Below are positions 6,303 to 12,490 of a DNA stretch of 14,742 nt, piece by piece. The DNA comes from Alphaproteobacteria bacterium. Its GTDB lineage: Bacteria > Pseudomonadota > Alphaproteobacteria > Micropepsales > Micropepsaceae. Position 1 is the first letter of the stretch; every line of letters starts with the position of its first letter. The position numbers and the translations under genes were made by a program. The DNA is taken from NCBI GenBank assembly GCA_028869355.1, contig JAGWSK010000229.1:1-14742 (forward strand). Reading direction: 5' to 3'. A model generated the notes under the pieces. It was not told the origin of the DNA. It saw nothing but the letters and a program-made list of their open reading frames with translations, and ran no database searches.

Positions 6303-6390
6303 TGCCGTCCCATCCTAATTTCGTCTCGAAAACTATAGCCCGCGCATCCGCAAAAACGCTACGCATTCATTTAATCCTCGGCTGAAAGCG

Positions 6391-6543
6391 ACTCGTCCCC
6401 CCTCCGTCGCGCATTCGCGCGACACCTCCCCCGCACGCGGAGGAGGAAAACTACGGCGCGTGGAGAACTTCTCCTGTCCTGTTATGGGGGAGGTGGCCTT
6501 GCGAGTCCGCAGGACGAGGCAGGGACGGAGGGGGGGACGATTC
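6391..6543. repeat. Structured intergenic inverted repeat
   Basis: TCGTCCCCCCTCCGTC (6393-6408) is inverted at 6524-6540 with one extra base in the G-run. Inside lies a second imperfect palindrome around CCTCCCCCGC-AC-GCGGAGGAGG (about 6423-6444). It sits between the solute-binding-protein gene and the amidohydrolase gene and contains no gene. It looks like a dispersed repeat and may act as an mRNA end structure. Confidence 0.6.
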
Positions 6544-6568
6544 CCATGTCGAATAAGGGAGTGCCCTA

Positions 6569-7585
6569 TCACCTTATCCCCGCTTCCTTCGCATAACTCA
6601 GGTCGACCATTTCGCTCGCTTGCGGCAGCGGCTGTTTCACGAACCCATATTTCGCCAGCAACTGAATCGTCGCGGTCAGCCCGTTCATGTCGATCTCCGC
6701 ATCCTGCGGCAACACGCGGTATTTCGGATCCCAAAAATAATCGAGCATCTGGCGCGCCTGCTTTTCGGGCTGCGCGGTCACCGCCATCGCAACTTTCACC
6801 ACGGCGTCGCGGTTTTTCGGATCGTGGATAAAACGCATCGCCTCCGCACTGGCGCGTAAGTATTTCACGACGGTGTCGCGATGGCTTGCGCCCCAGTCGC
6901 GATCAACCACATCCACCACATCGAGCAGCGGCGGGCCCGCTTCGCTGTGCAGCGCGAGCGTGTGAAATCCCGCATCGAACAATTTATAGACCGCCGGCTG
7001 GTCGACCGTGCCCGCATCGCATTTGCCGCTCAGCATGCAGTCGACGCGCGGCCCTGATCCGGCAATTTCCAAAATCGTCACGTTCTGGGGACCTAAGCCA
7101 TGTTCGGCGAGAAGTTCGCGCGCCGTCAGGCTGAGGATGTCGCCCAGCCGCGGCTCGCTGATGACCCTTCCTTTAAGATCGGCAAAGCTTTTGATTTTCG
7201 GACTGGCGACGAGGAAATAGACCGGGTTGTCCACCACCGCCGAAATTCCGGCGATGCCGGTTTTATTCACCGCCCCTTCGATCAGGAATGGTGTCTGAAC
7301 GCGGGTGAAGTTGACGTCACCCTTCTTCAATGCCGCCATCAGCGCGGTGCGATTGCGATCGCGGTCCTTGGTGGCCAGGAATGGCGTTTGCTGAAGCTTC
7401 AGTCCTTCACGCGCGAGAAATCCTTCGCGGTCGGCCACGGCCAATGCCAGCCCGTTGATATTGTGTTCGGTATCAACCCCAAAACGCAGCGTCGTCAGTT
7501 CCGCCGCCGACGCACTGTTTTTCAAACCCGAGACGGTCACGGCGGCAATCGCCGCCGCGGCCAACCGGCAAAATATTCCACGCAC
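6569..7585 (-). CDS. ABC transporter substrate-binding protein (NMT1/SsuA-like)
   Basis: A 338-aa periplasmic protein. Residues 1-28 are a signal peptide (MRGIFCRLAAAAIAAVTVSG, cleavage around ASA-AELTT). The mature start TLRFGVDTEHNINGLALAVA and then DREGFLAREGLKL match the nitrate/sulfonate/taurine/thiamine-precursor (NMT1/THI5-like) binding proteins. Later blocks include FADLKGRVISEPRLGD and CDAGTVDQPAVYKL, typical of this type II fold. It would capture a small organic ligand for an ABC importer, but no permease or ATPase gene is in the window, so it is an orphan here. Translation starts at GTG 7585; the choice is supported by GGGAGG 7 nt upstream. The kinase-Crp fusion ends 122 bp upstream on the same strand. 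Confidence 0.85.
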   Translation of the reverse strand: MRGIFCRLAAAAIAAVTVSGLKNSASAAELTTLRFGVDTEHNINGLALAVADREGFLAREGLKLQQTPFLATKDRDRNRTALMAALKKGDVNFTRVQTPFLIEGAVNKTGIAGISAVVDNPVYFLVASPKIKSFADLKGRVISEPRLGDILSLTARELLAEHGLGPQNVTILEIAGSGPRVDCMLSGKCDAGTVDQPAVYKLFDAGFHTLALHSEAGPPLLDVVDVVDRDWGASHRDTVVKYLRASAEAMRFIHDPKNRDAVVKVAMAVTAQPEKQARQMLDYFWDPKYRVLPQDAEIDMNGLTATIQLLAKYGFVKQPLPQASEMVDLSYAKEAGIR

Positions 7586-7661
7586 GATAAAGCCTCCCGC
7601 AATTCCCGGAACGGAAGCATCGCTCCCGTCGGTAGCATTTCCGAAAAACCCTTGCGTGCAT

Positions 7662-7685
7662 AGGGGCCGCGGGCCGGACTTGAAC
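7662..7685 (-). repeat. Partial copy of the tRNA-Leu 3' end
   Basis: GGCCGGACTTGAAC (7672-7685) exactly matches 9555-9568 of the tRNA-Leu gene (T-arm). Over the full 24 nt down to the CCA end, 20 positions agree. The 5' half of the T-stem does not pair, so this is not a functional tRNA. It lies in the same orientation and on the 3' side of the tRNA, as expected for the distal attachment site of an element integrated into the tRNA gene. Confidence 0.45.
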
Positions 7686-7707
7686 TGTCGCCTGGTGTTG
7701 GCGGCGG

Positions 7708-9090
7708 CTAAAGGGCGATGCCGGCCGGGGTCTGGTGGCCGTGAAAGTTACAGCGCGCATCGGCGCCGTACAAATACTCACGCCTGTACTGGCACAGCTT
7801 TTCCAGTGCCGCGACATCGGTGATCTTTACCTGGCCCCTTGTGAAAATCTCGATTCCAAGCGGGCGGAATCGGCGCAGAATCCGATTCACGTGAATTGTG
7901 CTGAGCCCGCAGGCATCGGCAATCTGGGCCTGCGTCAGCGGCAGCAAGAAATTCGGTCCTTCACTATTGTTCTTGTATCTCTCCAGAAACTCGCAAAGCA
8001 AATGTGCGACGCGCAACGATGCGCTGTGCTGACCGGAGAACCAAACCCACTCCTTCAGAATTGACGTTTCGAGGATCGCTGCGCGCCAAAGCACGCGGCA
8101 AAATTCGGGATGCGCGCCGACCACTGCATCCAGCTCGGCCGGGCCGATCTGGCTCACCCTGCAATCGACCAGGGCGTAGATGCCGTAGATCACCGGACCA
8201 AGATCGCATTGCAGATTGGCGATGTCGCCAGGAAAGTGGAACGAGATAATTCGCCTTTTACCCTCGGCCGTTGATTGATAACTGGCGACAATACCGTCGA
8301 TGACCACCAATATCCGGGAGGCCGGCGCGTCCTCATCGACGATGCTCTGGCCGGCACGGAACATCCGCGGCTGACACAGATCGGCCACGCGGCTCAGGAA
8401 ATCGATGTCAAGATCGCCGCAATTGCTCCTGGACGGGTAGGGGACAATCGTCTGGCTTTCGCCGTTCACCTGTTCGGGAAAGTGCAACAAGAAGGTGCAG
8501 CCGCCTTCCGCTGTTGCCGGACCAAAGCCGATTTTGCCCTGAAGCTGTTTGGCAAGGCCCTGGATCAATTGCGTTCCCAGGCCCTCGGCCGCGCCATCCG
8601 GCAGCCCACGCCCATTGTCCTGCACCATAAACAGCAACTGATTGCCCGGTTCCCTTTTCAGCACAATCCGTATACGTCCTTCCTCCTCACCGGGGAAAGC
8701 ATGCCGGAGCGCGTTGGTGATCGCTTCGGAGGCGATAAGCCCAAGCGGAATTGCCCGCCGCGACGGCAATCGAATCGGTTCTGTTGACAGATCGAAAGCA
8801 ATGCGCCCGCCGGAGCCGATGCTGCTGCAGATACGGGCAAGATATTGATCGACAGCAATCCCGCTTCGCTTCGACTCATCGCCAAGGTCATGCGCGGCGG
8901 CGATGGCCGCGAGGCGGCGACTGGCCTCCTCAAGATGGTAAGTGGCGGTTTCGTTTCCAGCCTGCCTTGCCTGAAGCTGCAGGATGCTGACCGCAAGCTG
9001 TATGCTGTTTTTCGCGCGGTGATCGGCTTCGCGATAGGCAATTTCGGAGAGCGAGTCGGAAGCCGGAATCGGAGGGGCGAAGAGTTGCAT
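7708..9090 (-). CDS. Histidine kinase fused to a Crp/Fnr-type DNA-binding regulator
   Basis: A 460-aa soluble fusion protein. Residues 20-40 are a HisKA_2-type phosphoacceptor box (READH24RAKNSIQL). Residues 115-205 are the GHKL ATPase: N-box SEAITN126AL, DNGRG at 158-162, EGLGTQLIQGL, and GGCTFLLHF. After a linker at 206-230, residues 231-325 form a Crp-type nucleotide-binding barrel (FRAGQSI, FHFPGDI). Residues 384-408 are a Crp helix-turn-helix (LTQAQIADACGLSTIHVNRI). The barrel lacks the Arg-Ser/Thr phosphate cassette, so cAMP binding is unlikely. There is no PAS, GAF or membrane sensor and no receiver domain. A plausible reading is that autophosphorylation or ATP state directly controls DNA binding. 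The ATG at 9090 has AGG about 8 nt upstream. It lies just upstream of the solute-binding protein gene. The domain calls are firm; the mechanism is inference. Confidence 0.85.
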   Translation of the reverse strand: MQLFAPPIPASDSLSEIAYREADHRAKNSIQLAVSILQLQARQAGNETATYHLEEASRRLAAIAAAHDLGDESKRSGIAVDQYLARICSSIGSGGRIAFDLSTEPIRLPSRRAIPLGLIASEAITNALRHAFPGEEEGRIRIVLKREPGNQLLFMVQDNGRGLPDGAAEGLGTQLIQGLAKQLQGKIGFGPATAEGGCTFLLHFPEQVNGESQTIVPYPSRSNCGDLDIDFLSRVADLCQPRMFRAGQSIVDEDAPASRILVVIDGIVASYQSTAEGKRRIISFHFPGDIANLQCDLGPVIYGIYALVDCRVSQIGPAELDAVVGAHPEFCRVLWRAAILETSILKEWVWFSGQHSASLRVAHLLCEFLERYKNNSEGPNFLLPLTQAQIADACGLSTIHVNRILRRFRPLGIEIFTRGQVKITDVAALEKLCQYRREYLYGADARCNFHGHQTPAGIAL

Positions 9091-9514
9091 GACACCTGAC
9101 CTGGTGGTGAAACCCGTCCCCCGGGCGAGTGCGCAGAGGCTATCACCAAGTCCTGCCGGTGTATATTAACCTAGATTAACAGTCCGAGATTTGAACGAAG
9201 CTGCAACAAGTTGCCGCAAGAATGTTGCATGGGAACCTGCCGAATCAGCGGGTTACGGAAAATTCGAATCTTGTCTGCGGCGCGTGCGCGCAACGATAAG
9301 CGTCCACCTCCGCAATGGGGGCTGTGCGTAACTGCGCATTGGTTTCAACTTTGTCACAGCTGAAAATGTTGTCAGATCGCCCGCGTTCGTCGGGCACCGG
9401 GGCGAGCATTGCAGTGCTGGAGCGGGTTCCACCGGCTCGGCATGCAAGCGGGAGGCCGTTATGCGAAATCGAATCGTGAGCTCATTCAGCGCCGCTGTGC
9501 GTGCGGCTGGCGTG
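9091..9514. other. Gene-free region upstream of the kinase-Crp gene
   Basis: I find no gene in these 424 bp. The part near the kinase gene holds an AT-rich patch (9161-9180) with an FNR-like dyad, and it is the likely promoter region. The rest, up to the tRNA, holds short imperfect palindromes (for example around TGCGTAACTGCGCA, about 9324-9337) but nothing I can identify. Short open frames here have no recognisable motifs. Confidence 0.5.
9166..9179 (-). promoter_or_regulatory. FNR/FixK-like dyad upstream of the kinase-Crp gene
   Basis: TTAAC-CTAG-ATTAA has the 5-4-5 spacing of Fnr/FixK sites (TTGAT-N4-ATCAA) and matches 7 of 10 consensus positions. It is a 12-of-14 palindrome. It also forms part of two tandem 10-bp units, GTATATTAAC and CTAGATTAAC (9161-9180). 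It lies 76-89 bp upstream of the start of a gene that itself encodes a Crp/Fnr domain, so autoregulation is possible. Short AT-rich words can arise by chance. Confidence 0.35.
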
Positions 9515-9547
9515 CCACCCGAAGCTCGCGCAGCGAGCGTAGGGTGG
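9515..9547 (-). terminator. Hairpin at the 3' end of tRNA-Leu
   Basis: CCACCC...GCTCGC-gca-GCGAGC...GGGTGG forms a two-part stem (9515-9520 with 9542-9547, and 9524-9529 with 9533-9538). The outer stem includes the encoded CCA of the tRNA. No T-tract follows. It may aid 3' end formation, or it may be a GTAGGGTGG-type dispersed repeat. Confidence 0.45.
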
Positions 9548-9631
9548 TGCCCCCGGCCGGACTTGAACCAGCACGCCCTCGCGGGCAACAGATTTTGAGT
9601 CTGCCGCGTCTACCGATTCCGCCACGGGGGC
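9545..9631 (-). tRNA. tRNA-Leu (anticodon CAA)
   Basis: An 87-nt class II tRNA with a long variable arm. The acceptor stem is GCCCCCG/CGGGGGC, with discriminator A and encoded CCA. The D-loop contains AATCGGTAGACGC. The anticodon stem GCAGA/TCTGT encloses loop CTCAAAA, giving anticodon CAA (reads UUG). The T-arm is GCTGG-TTCAAGT-CCGGC. The layout matches bacterial leuX-type tRNAs. A good sigma-70 promoter lies just upstream. Confidence 0.97.
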
Positions 9632-9662
9632 ACGTTGCGTCAATACGAACCGGAGGGCGCGG

Positions 9663-9690
9663 ATCATAGCCACGGTCGTTCACCCGTCAA
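9663..9690 (-). promoter_or_regulatory. Sigma-70-type promoter of tRNA-Leu
   Basis: On the minus strand TTGACG (9690-9685) and TATGAT (9668-9663) are 16 bp apart. Transcription would start near 9656, about 25 nt before the mature tRNA 5' end. A short leader like this is usual for tRNA genes. Confidence 0.7.
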
Positions 9691-9692
9691 TG

Positions 9693-9726
9693 AAGAGAAG
9701 TGAGGAAAGAGGAGCGAGCAGCGAGA
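9693..9726 (+). repeat. Purine-rich heptad repeat, second copy
   Basis: AAGAGAAGTGAGGAAAGAGG and the following GAGCGAGCAGCGAGA match the arm at 1262-1295 with only a few differences. The pyrimidine-rich segment after it (TTCTCTTGTTTCTATTTTCT, about 9729-9748, and CTTCTCGCC) can pair with it imperfectly. It lies between the tRNA promoter and the protease gene. Confidence 0.7.
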
Positions 9727-9733
9727 TTTTCTC

Positions 9734-10618
9734 TTGTTTCTATTTTCTCGTTTGTGGCTTCTCGCCCAGCTAGATTGCGCCGCAAGATTTGGCACCAACC
9801 GGCCGGACGTTCTGACTTTGGCGACTCTGTTTTGGATACTCATTTTTGTTTTCGCGATGCAGCCGCTGATCGCATCGCGCTGGTTGCGCATGACGCGCGC
9901 ATCCAAAATCGCGGCGATCCAGAAATCGCGCGGTTCGCGCGTGATCGCGGTCATTCACCGGCAGGAGTCCATGCGCTTTTTCGGATTTCCCCTGGCGCGT
10001 TACATCGATATGGACGATGCGGAAAAAGTCCTCAACGCCATACGCACCACTCCCGTCGAACAGCCGATCGATGTCATCCTCCACACGCCGGGCGGGCTGG
10101 CGATTGCCGCGCTGCAGATCGCACGCGCATTGCGCTCGCATCCCGGGCGCGTCACCGTTTTCATTCCGCATTTCGCGATGTCCGGAGGAACGCTGGTCGC
10201 GCTGGGCGCCGACGAGATCGTGATGACGGAGCATGCGATGCTGGGTCCGATCGACCCGCAGATCAACGGATTGCCGGCTGCGTCGATCATCAAGGTGGCG
10301 AGCGAAAAGCCGCTGTCCGATGTCGATGACCAGACGCTGATCCTTGCCGATCTCGGGCAGAAGGCAATCGATCAGCTCAAGCGGCAGGCAACGGAATTGC
10401 TGCGGATGCCAATGGCGCCGGAAGCAGCAAGGAACCTCGCCGAAAAGCTCACGAGCGGGCGCTGGACCCATGATTATCCGATCACCGTCGGCGAAGCGCG
10501 CGAGCTCGGGTTGCACGTCAACACCCAGATGCCGCAGGATGTGCTCGACCTGATGGCGCTGTTCCCGCAGCCCGTCCGGACAACGGTCGAATTCGGGCCG
10601 CGTCGAAGTCCGCGCTGA
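9734..10618 (+). CDS. Membrane-anchored SDH-family (ClpP-fold) serine protease
   Basis: Up to 294 aa. Residues about 26-46 (VLTLATLFWILIFVFAMQPL) are one N-terminal membrane segment. The rest is a ClpP/crotonase-fold domain of the serine dehydrogenase proteinase type: IDVILHTPGGLAIAA at 112-126, the likely nucleophile S150 in HFAMSGGTLVALGADEIVM, and MLGPIDPQ at 169-176. Family members resemble SppA and are thought to cleave membrane-associated peptides or proteins. The longest frame begins at a TTG inside the heptad repeat; residues 1-24 have no family character, so the real start is probably later, perhaps a TTG at about 9818 (LATLFWI). Its stop overlaps the start of bioF as TGATG, so it is translationally coupled to the biotin genes. 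Confidence 0.8.
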   Translation: MFLFSRLWLLAQLDCAARFGTNRPDVLTLATLFWILIFVFAMQPLIASRWLRMTRASKIAAIQKSRGSRVIAVIHRQESMRFFGFPLARYIDMDDAEKVLNAIRTTPVEQPIDVILHTPGGLAIAALQIARALRSHPGRVTVFIPHFAMSGGTLVALGADEIVMTEHAMLGPIDPQINGLPAASIIKVASEKPLSDVDDQTLILADLGQKAIDQLKRQATELLRMPMAPEAARNLAEKLTSGRWTHDYPITVGEARELGLHVNTQMPQDVLDLMALFPQPVRTTVEFGPRRSPR

Positions 10619-11730
10619 TGCTCTCCGGCGCCGAGGCAGAACTCGAGGAATTGCGGCGGCGCGGGCTGTTCCGGACGCTGGCGTCGGCCGCCGGCATTGA
10701 TTTCACCTCGAACGATTATCTCGGCTTGTCGCACCATCCCGCGTTGCGCGCCGCGGTGATCGATGCGCTGCAATCCGCGCCGGTTGGTGCATCCGCTTCA
10801 CGGCTGTTGCGTGGACACGCCGGCGCCCATGCGGAACTGGAACAGTCGGCGGCGGAATTTTTCCAGACGCAGAAGGCGCTGTTCTTCGGCAGTGGTTTTG
10901 CCGCCAACTTCGCCCTGTTCAGCACTCTGCTCACGCGCCATGACGCGGTTGTCTTCGACGAGCACATTCATGCCAGCGTGAAGGAAGGCATTCATGCCGC
11001 GGCGGCGAAACGCTTTCGTGCCCGGCACAACGATGTTCAGTCATTCGACGATGCGCTGCGTAGGGCACGCGGGTCAGATGCCCGGCGACTGATGATCGCG
11101 GTTGAGTCCGTGTACAGCATGGATGGCGATCTCGCGCCTCTGAGTGAGCTCGCGCAGCTGGCGCGCGTGCACGACGCCGTACTGGTCATCGACGAAGCGC
11201 ATGCAACCGGCGTGTTCGACCCGCGCGGCCGCGGCCTGGGCGAAGGGCTGATATCGGAAAACATCATCTCGCTGCACACCTGCGGCAAGGCGCTGGGTGT
11301 ATCGGGCGCGCTGGTCTGCGGGTCGCGCGTTGTTGTCGATTACCTCGTGAACAAGGCACGGCCATTCATCTACAGCACCGCGCCGCCGGCAATGATCGCA
11401 GCGGCGGTTAAGCGCGCGCTCGAACTGGTGGATGAAGAGCCTTGGCGGCGCAGGCGTGTGCTTGATCTCGCGCGTGTGGCGCATGACACAATCTGCCCCA
11501 ATGCAGTGTTCCGTGGCAGCCAGATCATTCCGGTCGTCCTCGGCGATGCCGAACGCACGTTGCGTGCCGCTGCGGCTCTGCAGCGCGCGGGATTTGATGT
11601 TCGCGCCGTGCGCCCGCCGACGGTCCCGGAAGGAACATCTCGGCTGCGCATTTCGATTCATGCGGACCACAGCGAAAGCGACATCGCCGCACTCGCAGCC
11701 ACGATGGGGCAGGTGATGGCAGAGAAATGA
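10618..11730 (+). CDS. bioF: 8-amino-7-oxononanoate synthase
   Basis: A 370-aa PLP-dependent alpha-oxoamine synthase. BioF condenses pimeloyl-ACP (or CoA) with alanine to form 8-amino-7-oxononanoate (KAPA), the first step of biotin ring assembly. Visible motifs are TSNDYLGLSHHP at about 30-41, SRLLRGHAGAHAELE, SVYSMDGDLAPL, VIDEAHATGVFD (the Asp contacts the pyridine nitrogen), and HTCGK224ALGVSGA with the PLP-binding lysine. The length is slightly short of the usual 380-390 because the N terminus is compact. The ATG overlaps the stop of the protease gene (TGATG) and has no clear ribosome site, so translation is probably coupled. bioD follows after 61 bp. Confidence 0.95.
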   Translation: MLSGAEAELEELRRRGLFRTLASAAGIDFTSNDYLGLSHHPALRAAVIDALQSAPVGASASRLLRGHAGAHAELEQSAAEFFQTQKALFFGSGFAANFALFSTLLTRHDAVVFDEHIHASVKEGIHAAAAKRFRARHNDVQSFDDALRRARGSDARRLMIAVESVYSMDGDLAPLSELAQLARVHDAVLVIDEAHATGVFDPRGRGLGEGLISENIISLHTCGKALGVSGALVCGSRVVVDYLVNKARPFIYSTAPPAMIAAAVKRALELVDEEPWRRRRVLDLARVAHDTICPNAVFRGSQIIPVVLGDAERTLRAAAALQRAGFDVRAVRPPTVPEGTSRLRISIHADHSESDIAALAATMGQVMAEK

Positions 11731-11791
11731 CTCATCCGCCTCCGCCTGCATATTACTTTTTGAAGTTCGTATGGATCCGATAAAGGCGCTG

Positions 11792-12490
11792 ATGAAGACA
11801 CTAATTGTCACGGGAACCGATACTGGCGTTGGGAAGACCGTCGTTGCGGCGATGCTGGTGCTCGCGTTCGATGCGCTTTACTGGAAGCCGATCCAGTCGG
11901 GACTCGCGGATGGAACCGATACGGACACCGTTGCCACGCTCACCGGAATTTCCGGTGCGCGCCAGTTGCCCGAAGCCTACCGCCTGCATGAACCGCTGTC
12001 GCCGCACCGCGCCGCCGAACTCGACGGCGTGACCATTGATACCGCAGCGCTCGCTTTGCCTGAAACTCCGTCTGGACGTTGGCTGATTGTAGAAGGCGCG
12101 GGCGGTGTCCTCGTTCCGGTGACGAGGTCACTGTTGCAGATAGAGCTGTTCGCGCGCTGGCAGGCGCCGGTTCTGGTGGTCGCGCGCACTGCGTTGGGGA
12201 CAATCAATCATACATTGCTGACCGTCGAGGCGCTGCGGCGGCGTGAGATTCCGGTGCAGGGAATTGTGTTCGTGGGCGATGAGAATTCCGATACGCAGCG
12301 GACCATCGCGGAGTTTAGCGGTGTGGAGATTCTCGGGCGCGTGCCGATGATGGATACAATCAACCCCGATGCGCTGCGGGATGTTTTCCAGCGGCAGTTC
12401 AGAAGGGGTGATTTCGAATCTTTTGCGCCCGCGGACGCGGGCGCACTGGATGGCCGGGTCAAGCCCGGCCATGACAAGCTGTTACGATGA
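11792..12490 (+). CDS. bioD: Dethiobiotin synthetase
   Basis: A 232-aa ATP-dependent ligase that closes the ureido ring of 7,8-diaminononanoate with CO2 to give dethiobiotin. The P-loop GTDTGVGKT is at residues 8-16, YWKPIQSG follows, and VEGAGGVLVPV is the second conserved block. I chose the ATG at 11792, which begins the canonical MKTLIVTGTDTG and has AAGG upstream. The frame also opens at an ATG at 11771, which would add MDPIKAL. From about residue 210 the protein runs into a palindromic repeat and ends PADAGALDGRVKPGHDKLLR, a tail not expected for the family. The stop overlaps the bioA start as ATGA. Confidence 0.93.
   Translation: MKTLIVTGTDTGVGKTVVAAMLVLAFDALYWKPIQSGLADGTDTDTVATLTGISGARQLPEAYRLHEPLSPHRAAELDGVTIDTAALALPETPSGRWLIVEGAGGVLVPVTRSLLQIELFARWQAPVLVVARTALGTINHTLLTVEALRRREIPVQGIVFVGDENSDTQRTIAEFSGVEILGRVPMMDTINPDALRDVFQRQFRRGDFESFAPADAGALDGRVKPGHDKLLR
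12425..12478. repeat. Palindromic repeat inside the 3' end of bioD
   Basis: It holds two hairpins in series: GCGCCCGC-ggac-GCGGGCGC (12425-12444) and ATGGCCGGG-tcaag-CCCGGCCAT (12450-12472), then GACAAG. The second half matches 5155-5187, with one base-pair difference that is compensated on the opposite side of the stem. Here the repeat is translated as the bioD C-terminal tail. Confidence 0.8.

Noticed and set aside
5466..6338. 290-codon frame opposite the amidohydrolase
   Set aside because: It is the mirror of a well-conserved enzyme, and its sequence shows no family motif.
9231..9256. GGAAC followed by a GGTTACGG-like word, possible EcfG stress promoter
   Set aside because: The second half does not match CGTT at the right spacing, and it points towards the tRNA region where no plus-strand gene begins nearby.
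9253..9588. Open frames overlapping the tRNA-Leu region on both strands
   Set aside because: They run through the tRNA gene and its hairpin and have no protein-like features.
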